NCBI GenBank assembly: GCA_963777975.1
Contig: CAVZSO010000005.1
Coordinates: 1-64,000, forward strand
Direction: 5' to 3'
Origin: CSP1-4 sp963777975
Lineage (GTDB): Bacteria > Chloroflexota > Limnocylindria > Limnocylindrales > CSP1-4
Length of the DNA stretch: 64,000 bases
Shown here: piece after piece, positions 16,991 to 24,811 of the stretch
How positions within the stretch are numbered: position 1 is the first letter of the stretch
How the letters are laid out: each line of letters begins with the position of its first letter
Program-made: the position numbers and the translations under genes
Notes under the pieces: model-generated
Seen by the model: only the letters and a program-made list of their open reading frames with translations
Told to the model about the DNA's origin: nothing
Database searches by the model: none

Positions 16991-17021
16991 CAACGAGGTC
17001 CGCCTTGCGCGGACCTCGTTG
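16991..17021 (+). terminator. 13-bp perfect hairpin terminator
   Basis: CAACGAGGTCCGC and GCGGACCTCGTTG pair perfectly around CTTGC, 21 nt after the small lipoprotein gene. There is no T-run. Confidence 0.7.
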
Positions 17022-17132
17022 CTGGGCTCAGGACGCGGAGATGTCCTGGACGTGCGACGTTGTCATCATCTCGAAAGGCATCGCGAGCTCTGTGGCGGTC
17101 GGCCGCGATGGCCACGCGAGCATCGTCCACCC

Positions 17133-17390
17133 ATGGAGAGCTTGACTCGGATGATGTGCTCACGCTGCGGCGGCGCCAGCCACCTGATCGAGGACGACGG
17201 CCCCACGGTATGCCGAACGTGCGTGTTGGCCTGGGGCCAGTTCGGGGCGGCGATCGCCAGCGGGCCTCGCCCGCATGAACCGAGTCGCTTCGAGCTGGGA
17301 CATCTCGACCACGATGTGCCCCAGCCTGGCTGTCTCCTCTGCGCATTCACCCGTCGGGCGGTGCAGTGGCCCAAACGCGGCCGATCCTGA
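17133..17390 (+). CDS. small zinc-ribbon-like protein
   Basis: An 85-aa protein with two Cys pairs that could bind zinc, CSRCGG near residue 8 and CRTC near residue 29, plus a later CLLC. The spacing suits a zinc ribbon. The start is uncertain (ATG at 17133, or the ATG pair at 17151), because no ribosome site is visible. I do not recognise the family; it could be a small nucleic-acid-binding or regulatory protein. Confidence 0.45.
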   Translation: MESLTRMMCSRCGGASHLIEDDGPTVCRTCVLAWGQFGAAIASGPRPHEPSRFELGHLDHDVPQPGCLLCAFTRRAVQWPKRGRS

Positions 17391-17456
17391 GCCTGGCGCC
17401 GGCTGGACCCTAGCGAGCCGGTCACGCGCTCCCGGCGCCTCGCGGGCGGCTGGGGG

Positions 17457-17462
17457 TACCCT
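17457..17462 (+). promoter_or_regulatory. leaderless -10 box TACCCT
   Basis: TACCCT ends 6 nt before the ATG at 17469 with no ribosome site between them. Confidence 0.5.
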
Positions 17463-17468
17463 GACGGC

Positions 17469-18788
17469 ATGGTCGAGTCGCCGCGCCGGCGCCCCATCGC
17501 CGTCGCCCTGATCGTCGTGCTCGTCATCGGGCTCGTCGTCCTGGTCGGCGCAGCCGCCGTCGGATTGCTGCTCCTCGCCGCCGGCCCGCGGGCGAGCGTG
17601 TCTTCGGCAGCCGGTCGCATCGTCGTCGTCGACGCCGAGGGCCTGATCCGCACGATGGATCCGCTCGGCACCTCGGAACGACGCTATGCCTTGACCGGCG
17701 GCGCCGCCCAGTTCCCTGCCTGGTCGCCGGACGGCGGTCGGCTGGCCGTCGCGGCCGGACCTGGCCTGTTCGTGCTCGACGATCAGGCGTCGGGAGCACC
17801 GCCTGAGACGATCCCCAGCCCGATCTACCAGAGCGGCGAGGAGCCGCCCTTCTACCTCTACTGGTCACCAGATGGCGACCAGCTGACCTTCCTGACCAGC
17901 GAGCCCGACGGGCTGGCATTGCGTGCGGCGGCCGCGAATGGATCGGCGGGCGGCATCGTCAAGCGCGGGGCGCCGATGTACTGGGCCTGGACCGGGGCCG
18001 ATCGGATGCTCATCCATGCCGGCGGCGACGGCCCGAACGCCTATGTGGGCGAGGTCGAACTCGACGGCGCGGAAGCCCGCAGGACGGCCATCGTCCCTGG
18101 CCTGTTCCAGGCACCAGCCGTGTCGAGCGACGGGCTGCGACGTGCCTATGTCGCCTCGACCGACGAGCCGGAGCCCGACATCCGATCAGCCGTCATCCTC
18201 GTCGAGGATGACGGCGACGGCAGCGTCCGGCGGGTGGCTGTTCGCGGTCCGACCGCGCTCGGCTGGGGTCCCGGTCAAGGCAGCCTCGCGTTCATCGCGC
18301 CGCCGCAGCGCACCCAGCTCCCGATCGGGCCGCTCGACCTCCTGGACCCGGCTTCGACGCAACCGCGGATGCTGCTCGACGATGACGTGCTGGCGTTCTT
18401 CTGGTCGCCCGACGGATCGTCGATCGCGGCCTTGATGCTGGCCTCGGACAAGCCGAGACAGGTGGCCAGCCTGCGCGCGATGCCGCCGCGGCCCGAGGCG
18501 CCCACGGCCGCTGATTCCGGGGTCACGTTGCGGCTGAAGATCGTGGCAGCTGACGACGGGAGCGTCCTCGTCGACCGTCCGGTCCGCCTCTCGGAGACAT
18601 TCGCCGGCCAGCTCCTGCCCTACTTCGACCAATACGCACTGAGCCATCGACTCTGGTCGCCTGACAGCGCCGACCTCGTGCTGCCCCTGGTCGGCGACGA
18701 TGGCGTCACACACATCACCGTCGTGCCAGCCGCCGGCGGCGAGCCGCGCGTCATCGCCGACGGCGAGATCGCCTTCTGGGCACCCTGA
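17469..18788 (+). CDS. membrane-anchored TolB-like beta-propeller protein
   Basis: A 439-aa protein. After a basic N-terminus, one membrane segment (about 10-37) anchors a large exported domain. That domain contains repeated propeller blades with the WSPDG motif (PAWSPDGGRLAV, LYWSPDGDQLTF, FFWSPDGSSIAA, LWSPDSADLVL), as in TolB/WD40-like PD40 repeats. Such domains bind proteins or carbohydrates. It is transcribed from a leaderless-type promoter and followed 21 nt later by a dehydratase gene that may have its own promoter. Confidence 0.8.
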   Translation: MVESPRRRPIAVALIVVLVIGLVVLVGAAAVGLLLLAAGPRASVSSAAGRIVVVDAEGLIRTMDPLGTSERRYALTGGAAQFPAWSPDGGRLAVAAGPGLFVLDDQASGAPPETIPSPIYQSGEEPPFYLYWSPDGDQLTFLTSEPDGLALRAAAANGSAGGIVKRGAPMYWAWTGADRMLIHAGGDGPNAYVGEVELDGAEARRTAIVPGLFQAPAVSSDGLRRAYVASTDEPEPDIRSAVILVEDDGDGSVRRVAVRGPTALGWGPGQGSLAFIAPPQRTQLPIGPLDLLDPASTQPRMLLDDDVLAFFWSPDGSSIAALMLASDKPRQVASLRAMPPRPEAPTAADSGVTLRLKIVAADDGSVLVDRPVRLSETFAGQLLPYFDQYALSHRLWSPDSADLVLPLVGDDGVTHITVVPAAGGEPRVIADGEIAFWAP

Positions 18789-18809
18789 CCTTCCAGCCAC
18801 GATGATCTG

Positions 18810-19784
18810 ATGTCATCGCTCGTGGAGCCTGACCCCATGTCGGCCATCCGGCCGGTGGCGCCGCCGACCGAGGCCGACCTGGCCCAGGCCTGGGCGACCG
18901 TCTCGGCGCGCCTGACACCGACACCACTGGTCGCGAGCCCACTCGCGGCCGATGCCTGGCTCAAGCTCGAGACGTTGCAGCCGACGGGCTCGTTCAAGGT
19001 CCGTGGTGCCCTGGCCGCGCTGTCGCAGCTGCCGACTGGCCATCACGTCATCGCCGCCAGCGCCGGCAATCACGGGCTCGCCGTGGCCTGGGCCGCGTCG
19101 CTCTACGGACTCCGCGCGACGGTCGTCGTCTCCGAGCAGGCGTCGCCGGCCAAGGTCGCCAAGCTTCGGGCGCAGCCCATCGAGCTCATCCTGCACGGTG
19201 ACTCCGACGCCGCCGAGGCCTTCGCGCCGACCCTCGTCGGTCCGGGCTCGAGCTATGTCTCGCCGTACAACGACACCCTCGTCATCGCCGGCCAGGCGAC
19301 GGTCGGGCGGGAGCTCGAGGATCAGACGTCCGGCCCGCTGACGCTCGTCGTCCCGGTCGGTGGCGGCGGGCTGCTGGCCGGGGCCGCCCTCTGGGCACGG
19401 TGGCGAGGGCGCGATGACGTGACGCTGATCGGCGTCGAGACCTGCGCTTCGCTGGCCGTCTCGACGGCGGTGGCGGCCGGCCACGTCGTCCCGATCAGCT
19501 ACTCGGATACGCTCGCCGACGGCCTGGCCGGCAACATCGAAGCCGGCTCCGTGACCGTGCCCTTGCTGTCGAGCGTGGCCTTTACCTGCGTCGACGAGGC
19601 CCAGATCCGGGCCGCGATGCGCTGGCTGATGGTCAACCATGGCGTCGTAGCGGAGGGCGCCGGCGCGGCGGCGGTCGCGGCCGTGTTGGCTGGCAAGGTC
19701 GGCACCGATCCGCGGCTGGTGGTCCTCGTCACGGGCCGCAACGTGTCGCCTGAACGCTACGCGGCGGCGATCGTCGAGGCCTGA
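18810..19784 (+). CDS. PLP-dependent threonine/serine dehydratase-like enzyme
   Basis: A 324-aa fold-type II PLP enzyme. The PLP lysine is Lys63 in TGSFKVRGA, the Asn loop is SAGNHG and the phosphate cup is GGGGL. These match catabolic threonine ammonia-lyase (TdcB-like, EC 4.3.1.19) and serine/threo-3-hydroxyaspartate dehydratases or serine racemase; the substrate cannot be fixed from sequence. There is no C-terminal ACT domain, so it is not the feedback-regulated IlvA type. ATG at 18810 follows CACGAT by 6 nt; ATG at 18837 is an alternative. Confidence 0.85.
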   Translation: MSSLVEPDPMSAIRPVAPPTEADLAQAWATVSARLTPTPLVASPLAADAWLKLETLQPTGSFKVRGALAALSQLPTGHHVIAASAGNHGLAVAWAASLYGLRATVVVSEQASPAKVAKLRAQPIELILHGDSDAAEAFAPTLVGPGSSYVSPYNDTLVIAGQATVGRELEDQTSGPLTLVVPVGGGGLLAGAALWARWRGRDDVTLIGVETCASLAVSTAVAAGHVVPISYSDTLADGLAGNIEAGSVTVPLLSSVAFTCVDEAQIRAAMRWLMVNHGVVAEGAGAAAVAAVLAGKVGTDPRLVVLVTGRNVSPERYAAAIVEA

Positions 19785-19808
19785 CCCGCGCCTGACCCGG
19801 TTGCCGGA

Positions 19809-20717
19809 TCAGTCGCCGACGAGCTCGATCTTGCCTTTCATACCAGCCTCGTAGTGGCCGGGCTCATGGCAGGCGTACGCGTACGGACCGGGACCATCGA
19901 AGGTGTAGTCGACAGCGTGTGTGCTGCCCTCATCGAGCTCATCCTGCTCGACCACGACCACGCCGTCCACATCATCGGCGGCCACCTTGTCCGCCGGCCC
20001 GACCTGGAACTCGTGGACCACCGTACCGCTGTTCGTGAGCACGAACCGGATCGACTCGCCGTTCGCGACAGGGACGCTGTCGGGCATGAACTTCAGCCCA
20101 TCATCCATGTTCAGCCATACGACGCGTGGGTTGTCCTTCGTGCCGAGGGATGGCGCGTCAGGACCCACCAGCTGGATGTATCCAGCCATGCCGTGCTCGA
20201 AGTGCCCTGGTGCATGACAGGCGAAGCCGAACGGCCCGGTGCCGTCGAAGGTGAAGGTGATCTCGCCCGTCTGGTCGGGACCGATGTCGGCGACCTCCGG
20301 GGTGCCTTCCTTGTCGGCATACGCGTCGGCCAACGGGCCGACCATGAATTCGTGAACGGCCTTGCCGACGTTGTGGATCCTGAAGGTGACGGTCTCGCCG
20401 ACCGCGGCCTGGACCAATCCGGGAGTGAAGTTGAGGTTGTCGTCTCCCGTCAGCTCGACGACGCGTGGGGCGCTGGTCGTGCCCGGCGTGAACGTGAGCG
20501 CGGCGGGCCCGATCGGTGTCGGCGCCTGGGTCACTTCGGTCGTCGCCGCTGCGCTGGGGGCGCTCGAGGCGGCGGTCGAGGCGGCGGGCGAGGCGGCCGC
20601 GGAACCCGTCGGCGCATATGTCCACGACGCCGGTGACTGGGCGCTGCAGGCACCGAGGACCAGAGCTGCCGTGGCCACGATGATCGAGGTGCGCGGGATC
20701 CGAATCGCGGATGTCAT
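19809..20717 (-). CDS. tandem cupredoxin lipoprotein
   Basis: A 302-aa exported lipoprotein. Signal peptide residues 1-24 end LVLGAC. An Ala/Ser/Pro linker follows, then two homologous cupredoxin domains, about 80-180 and 190-302. Each has a first-ligand region ending VHEFMVGP or VHEFQVGP and a C-terminal copper loop, ACHAPGHFEHGM or ACHEPGHYEAGM, giving His, Cys, His and Met as type-1 copper ligands. The protein is expected to carry electrons or store copper outside the membrane. AAGGAG precedes the ATG at 20717. No oxidase genes are adjacent. Confidence 0.85.
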   Translation of the reverse strand: MTSAIRIPRTSIIVATAALVLGACSAQSPASWTYAPTGSAAASPAASTAASSAPSAAATTEVTQAPTPIGPAALTFTPGTTSAPRVVELTGDDNLNFTPGLVQAAVGETVTFRIHNVGKAVHEFMVGPLADAYADKEGTPEVADIGPDQTGEITFTFDGTGPFGFACHAPGHFEHGMAGYIQLVGPDAPSLGTKDNPRVVWLNMDDGLKFMPDSVPVANGESIRFVLTNSGTVVHEFQVGPADKVAADDVDGVVVVEQDELDEGSTHAVDYTFDGPGPYAYACHEPGHYEAGMKGKIELVGD

Positions 20718-20962
20718 CGGAGGGCTCCTTCTGTGCCCGATGCCGAGGACTGGGACGCCCGCGGCTGTGGCCTTGGATGCTCCGCCTCCGTGAGCGATGC
20801 GGGACGTGGCCTTCGGCCCCTTTCGGCAGGCCGAGGGACACCGGCAAACCACGCGCGATCGATCGGTCGAGCAGTCGATGCCTGATGGCGATCGGTGTCG
20901 ATTCGCGCCGCTGCCCTTCGTCGAACCGATGAAGCAAGCCATCGAGCCGAAGGAGCACCGCC

Positions 20963-21322
20963 ATGGGCAACCCGATCGTCCACTTCGAGATCCGCTCGAC
21001 AGACCCGAACGCCACACGCGCCTTCTACGGGCAGCTCTTCGGCTGGACGTATCCGGCGGGCGGCTTCCCCGACTACACCTACGTGGATAGCGGGGTCCCG
21101 GCGGGCACCATCCCTGGCGGCATCAGCCCGACCCAGGGCGGCGAGCCGATGGTCACGGTCTTCGCCGGCGTGGCCGATGTGCAGGCCGCGCTCGACAAGG
21201 CGGTCTCCCTTGGGGCCACCATCGTCCAGCCAGCGACCCGGGCACCGGGCGTCACCTTCGGGCTCTTTGCCGACCCGCAGGGCCACGTCGTCGGGGTCTC
21301 ATCGAATGACGAGACCGCCTGA
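20963..21322 (+). CDS. VOC (glyoxalase/bleomycin-resistance-like) protein
   Basis: A 119-aa vicinal oxygen chelate protein. Two beta-alpha-beta-beta-beta modules are visible: VHFEIRSTDPNATRAFYGQL in the first and FADPQGHVVGV near the end of the second. Proteins of this size dimerise and bind metal or small molecules. The usual His/Glu ligands are only partly kept, so the activity is unknown. AAGGAG lies before the ATG at 20963. Confidence 0.8.
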   Translation: MGNPIVHFEIRSTDPNATRAFYGQLFGWTYPAGGFPDYTYVDSGVPAGTIPGGISPTQGGEPMVTVFAGVADVQAALDKAVSLGATIVQPATRAPGVTFGLFADPQGHVVGVSSNDETA

Positions 21323-21388
21323 GCGACAGAGCACGCTGTCGCACCGCGTTGCCGGATCACGCTCGAGGGGCGATCCAGGCTTCCGTGG

Positions 21389-21419
21389 TATGGTGGGGGC
21401 TCGCCACCCTTCGTGGCGA
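21389..21419 (+). promoter_or_regulatory. cold-shock gene promoter and leader hairpin
   Basis: A TATGGT box at 21389-21394 predicts a leader of about 95 nt before the cold-shock gene. Within it, TCGCCAC (21401-21407) and GTGGCGA (21413-21419) form a 7-bp hairpin. Long structured leaders are usual for csp mRNAs. Confidence 0.4.
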
Positions 21420-21496
21420 TGCTCCGCGTGGTCGACCCCCCTTCTCGAACGGACCGTGCGTCTGCTGTTGCTGTTCGTGAAGCGTTGGAGGTCATC

Positions 21497-21700
21497 ATGA
21501 CCACCGGTACCATCAAGAAGGTCGTTGCCGATCGCGGCTTCGGCTTCATCGCCGCCGAGGACACGAAGGAATACTTCTTCCATCGTGGCGGCCTCGACTC
21601 CTCGCTCGACTTCGACCGCCTCATCGGCGGCGAGAAGGTCGAGTTCGAGATCGAGCAGAGCCCCAAGGGCCCGCGCGCCATCCAGGTGCACGCCGCCTAA
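21497..21700 (+). CDS. cold-shock domain protein
   Basis: A 67-aa single cold-shock domain, an RNA/ssDNA chaperone. RNP1 is RGFGFIA and RNP2 is EYFFHR; length and the IKKVVADRGFG opening fit CspA-type proteins. TTGGAGG precedes the ATG at 21497. A leader of about 95 nt and a very good intrinsic terminator frame the gene, so it is an independent unit. Confidence 0.93.
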   Translation: MTTGTIKKVVADRGFGFIAAEDTKEYFFHRGGLDSSLDFDRLIGGEKVEFEIEQSPKGPRAIQVHAA

Positions 21701-21712
21701 GCCAGATCGAGG

Positions 21713-21745
21713 GAGCGGCCCACTCGAAAGAGGGGCCGCTCTTTT
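21713..21745 (+). terminator. intrinsic terminator of the cold-shock gene
   Basis: GAGCGGCCC and GGGCCGCTC form a 9-bp stem continued past one bulged A by CTC/GAG closed by a GAAA tetraloop, followed by TTTT at 21742-21745. It lies 13 nt after the stop. Confidence 0.92.
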
Positions 21746-21954
21746 GATTCCAGCACCAGGCAACGCGTCCTTTTCAGGGACGCCATGCGCTCTGCGCCAG
21801 AACACGCATACTCGAGCCATCGGTGGGAGGCACTGGAGCCTGCGGGCTCTTACCAGCGCGACGTTCCCGATACGGTCGCCAAGACCGTCGCGCGGGGCCA
21901 ATGGCGAGTCCGACCCTCCGTCGCCGGGCACGCACGTGCCCCTTGGAGGTTCCC

Positions 21955-22314
21955 ATGCCATTGATGGCCGTCGCATTCCCGATCCTTCCCGGAAAGACCC
22001 CGGAGTGGCGCGCCTGGCTCGACGAGTTGAACGGCCCGCGCCACCAGGAATTCATCGACTCGCGACGCCGTGCGGGCGTCCATGAGCGAACGTTCCTGCA
22101 GCCGACCCCGATGGGCGACCTCGTGATCACGACCCTCGAAGGCGACGATCCGATGCGTTCGTTCGGGCAGCTGATGAACGCGACCGATGCGTTCACACAG
22201 TGGTTCATCGAGCGGGCCACGGCAGTCCACGGCCTCGACCCGTCCGTACCGCTGACTGCTTCCCCGTCAGAACTCGTCGCCGACTCCGGCGCGGTCGCCG
22301 TCCCGGTCGCCTGA
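21955..22314 (+). CDS. conserved hypothetical protein (DUF6176-like)
   Basis: A 119-aa soluble protein with a ferredoxin-like alpha/beta pattern. The segments FPILPGKTPEWRAWL and FLQPTPMGDLVITTLEGDD are typical of a small conserved family (DUF6176-like) related to dimeric alpha/beta barrel proteins. TTGGAGG precedes the ATG at 21955; longer starts are shadows. No catalytic residues can be named. Confidence 0.7.
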   Translation: MPLMAVAFPILPGKTPEWRAWLDELNGPRHQEFIDSRRRAGVHERTFLQPTPMGDLVITTLEGDDPMRSFGQLMNATDAFTQWFIERATAVHGLDPSVPLTASPSELVADSGAVAVPVA

Positions 22315-22530
22315 CCGGCGGAGACGCCAGATACCTCGAGCGAAGGGGCCGCTCGCATCGGCCGACAGTCCCTCCGCTCGACTCGCGACCGCGGCGCGCT
22401 CGCTACCAGCAGCGGCCACGCTGCCGCGGTCCGCGAGCTCGTCGCCGACCACCGTGTGGGACGACACCGGCCCCGCTCTGACTGGCCTGCTTGACCTTCT
22501 TCGACGTGGCTGGCACCTTGACCAAGAGCC

Positions 22531-22971
22531 ATGGCGCACTACCAGTTCACGGTCGACATCGCCGCCCCGATCGAGCAGGTCTATGACCTCTGGACGGACC
22601 CAGAGCGGATGTCGGAGTGGATCGAGGGCATCACGAAGGTCACCGATGTGACCGGACCGGCGGGTCAAGCCGGCACTCGATATACCGTGTGGTTCGGGCG
22701 CATGGGCAGCCCTTCGGAGATCCTCGAGGCCGAGCGGCCGCGCCACCTCAAGACGCGTTTTGGCAACCGGATGCTGCGTGGTCAGACGAACGTCACGTTC
22801 GAGGCCATGGCGAGCGGCACGCGCCTGACCCAGGAGTTCCGGACGGAAGGCGTCGTTCCAGCCATCGCCGCCTGGATCTTCGCGCTCGGCTCGTACAAGG
22901 GGAGCTTTCGCGGCGAGCTCGAGAGCTTCGTTCGACTCGCCGAACACGAAGCACGGGCGTCGGAGTCATGA
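22531..22971 (+). CDS. SRPBCC (START-like) protein
   Basis: A 146-aa SRPBCC/polyketide-cyclase-like protein. It opens with the signature IAAPIEQVYDLWTDPERM and ends with a long C-terminal helix, forming a helix-grip fold with a hydrophobic pocket for a small ligand. The ligand is unknown. The start at 22531 has only a weak ribosome site. It lies upstream of the UPF0145-type gene on the same strand. Confidence 0.8.
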   Translation: MAHYQFTVDIAAPIEQVYDLWTDPERMSEWIEGITKVTDVTGPAGQAGTRYTVWFGRMGSPSEILEAERPRHLKTRFGNRMLRGQTNVTFEAMASGTRLTQEFRTEGVVPAIAAWIFALGSYKGSFRGELESFVRLAEHEARASES

Positions 22972-23029
22972 TGCCGCGAGGTGATGGATCGGCGGCCGGT
23001 CCAATACGGCGTCCGACCGGAGGCAGCAC

Positions 23030-23377
23030 ATGATCATCGTCACCACGCCCTATCTCACGGGCCATCGGGTCGTCGAGGTCAAGGGCCACGTCTTCGGCCT
23101 CGTCGTCCGCAGCCGCGGACTGGCCGGCAATCTCTCCGCGTTCCTGCGATCGTTGGTCGGTGGCGAGATCCACGAGTACACATCGCTCCTCGAGGACACC
23201 CGCCGGCAAGCGATCGATCGACTGGTCATGAATGCGACGGCGGTCGGCGCGAACGCCGTCCTCTCGTTCCGATTCGACAGCTCGGAGCTGGGCGGCTCGA
23301 TGTCCGAGATCGTCGCCTATGGCACGGCCGTGATCGTAGAACCCGACGCGTCGACGTCGGCGGCCGTGCTCGACTGA
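23030..23377 (+). CDS. UPF0145/YbjQ family protein
   Basis: A 115-aa protein of the YbjQ/UPF0145 family (heavy-metal-binding domain fold). Typical segments are GHVFGLVVRSR, TRRQAIDRLVMNA and GANAVLSFRFDSS. Members form pentameric or decameric rings; their function is unknown despite the metal-binding name, and no metal ligands are evident here. GGAGG precedes the ATG at 23030. It is followed by a membrane protein gene 11 nt later, probably the same operon. Confidence 0.85.
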   Translation: MIIVTTPYLTGHRVVEVKGHVFGLVVRSRGLAGNLSAFLRSLVGGEIHEYTSLLEDTRRQAIDRLVMNATAVGANAVLSFRFDSSELGGSMSEIVAYGTAVIVEPDASTSAAVLD

Positions 23378-23388
23378 GGCCTACGAAG

Positions 23389-23748
23389 ATGCTCACGCTG
23401 GCGCGGCTCTTCGTCGTCGTCTTCGGCGGCCTGATGATCATCTTCGGCGTCTGGCTTGCCACGCTCGGCAACGAGGGCGACTTCGGTCTCGTGATCGTGG
23501 GCCTCCTGACGGCGTTCTTCGGCGCGTTGGGCATCGGCGTCCTGGCGTTCGAGCGGATGCGTTATCGGTCAGCAGCCGCCGAGGCACCCGTGTCGAGCGG
23601 ATCGCCCGGCGGCGAGACGCCCGGCGCGCCGCTCGAGGCACGATTCGTATCGACATCGGAGGTCTTCGTCGATCCTTCGTCTGGAAAGACGATGCGTGTC
23701 TTCTCCGATCCTTCGACCGGCGAACGGCGCTACCAGGCGGACGCCTGA
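23389..23748 (+). CDS. small two-segment membrane protein
   Basis: A 119-aa protein with two membrane segments (about 5-22 and 30-52). A cytoplasmic or exported tail follows, ending in a Tyr/Arg-rich motif (FVDPSSGKTMRVFSDPSTGE) that repeats an F-x-DPS-x-G unit twice. GAGG lies 10-13 nt before the ATG at 23389. It follows the UPF0145 gene at 11 nt. I do not recognise the family. Confidence 0.65.
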   Translation: MLTLARLFVVVFGGLMIIFGVWLATLGNEGDFGLVIVGLLTAFFGALGIGVLAFERMRYRSAAAEAPVSSGSPGGETPGAPLEARFVSTSEVFVDPSSGKTMRVFSDPSTGERRYQADA

Positions 23749-23842
23749 GACCGCTCCGCAATGGGCGGACGGCGGTCATGCGCGGGCATTGGGTGAACCG
23801 CGTGACTCCCCACACCTGCACGCGACACACGGAGGCGCGACA

Positions 23843-24511
23843 GTGGACAAGACGCTCGTCGATGAGGTAGTGGCCACGGCGGCTCGCGTGGTCGCGAGCG
23901 GAGCCATCTCGGCCAACGGCCACGGCAACATCAGCTTGCGCGTTCCCGGTGCGCAGGAGATGGTCTTCACATCCGCTCCGTCACTCCGAGGGCTGGGGCC
24001 GGACGGGGTCGTCCGCGTCGGCCTCGACGGGACGCTCCTCGAGGGCCTGCTGCCGCCCATCCAGGGTGCAGTGGTGGCCATGCACACGGCGCTCTACCAG
24101 GACCATCCCGATGTCGGCTGTGTCATCCACACGCACTCGCCATATGCCACGGCCTATGCCGTCGCCAACCGGTCGATCGGGTGCTGGATCGAAGCGCTGG
24201 CGATGTTCGGCCTGCCCGACGGGGTCCCTGTCGCCGCCTATGGCCCTCGAGGGTCGGAGGCCGCGGTGGCCAACATCCGGCGCGCCGTCCGACCGGGCAA
24301 CCCGGCCGTCCTCCTCGCCAACCACGGCGTGCTGGTCTTCCATCGCACGGCCGAGCTGGCGGTGATGGTCGGTGGCATCGTGGAGGAGGCCGCGCAGGCG
24401 TCGATCAACGCTCAGGCGCTGGGCGGCCCGGTCGAGATCCCGGCCGACATGCGCGACGCCGCGCTGCAGCGGGCGATGGCCTTCGATACCGCCGGGACGA
24501 AGACCGCTTAG
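23843..24511 (+). CDS. class II aldolase/adducin family protein
   Basis: A 222-aa class II aldolase-like enzyme. Features are the substrate loop GHGNISLRVPG, the catalytic acid region FTSAPSLRGLGPDGV, the zinc histidines in VIHTHSPYATA and a third His in LLANHGVLVF. These match L-fuculose-phosphate aldolase/ribulose-5-phosphate epimerase relatives (Zn2+ enzymes cleaving sugar phosphates). The GTG at 23843 is chosen because GGAGG lies 7 nt upstream. The substrate is unknown. Its stop overlaps the end of a minus-strand gene remnant. Confidence 0.85.
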   Translation: MDKTLVDEVVATAARVVASGAISANGHGNISLRVPGAQEMVFTSAPSLRGLGPDGVVRVGLDGTLLEGLLPPIQGAVVAMHTALYQDHPDVGCVIHTHSPYATAYAVANRSIGCWIEALAMFGLPDGVPVAAYGPRGSEAAVANIRRAVRPGNPAVLLANHGVLVFHRTAELAVMVGGIVEEAAQASINAQALGGPVEIPADMRDAALQRAMAFDTAGTKTA

Positions 24512-24660
24512 GAGGGCACTGCTTCGATCAAGCGACACTGACGCGCTGCGATGGGAGGCAGGCGGATGCGATTCCGAATGCCCAGATCGACCAGCCGGCG
24601 CAGCTCGTCGATGCTGATGCCGATCCGCTCGGTCGCCTCGACCATCCCGTAGCGGTCAAC
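24508..24660 (-). pseudogene. remnant of a class III cyclase regulatory N-terminus
   Basis: A short minus-strand frame encoding VDRYGMVEATERIGISIDEL and then RRLVDLGI before degenerating into unrelated sequence and a stop. It closely matches the start of the 68-aa cyclase-derived gene at 30104-30310 (VGRYEIAMAAERAG). A TAGAGT box sits 6 nt before codon GTT, exactly where the intact relative has GTG, so the initiator appears to have been lost by one substitution. ATG at 24645 could give 45 residues. It is probably decayed. Confidence 0.5.
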
Positions 24661-24666
24661 GGCTCC

Positions 24667-24672
24667 ACTCTA
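24667..24672 (-). promoter_or_regulatory. leaderless -10 box TAGAGT of a gene remnant
   Basis: Minus-strand TAGAGT lies 6 nt before the GTT codon that begins the cyclase remnant, the spacing used by intact leaderless genes in this window. Confidence 0.35.
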
Positions 24673-24811
24673 CCGGTGCAAGCGTACGTCGCGGAGTTCG
24701 CGCTCGGCGGCGGTTCGATGAGTCATCCTGCATCGGCAGCACCGTTTGACCTCGACCCGCCCGGCCCCGAGACTCTGTCGTACGTCAGTCCCGAGCTCCT
24801 GGAGGCGTCCG

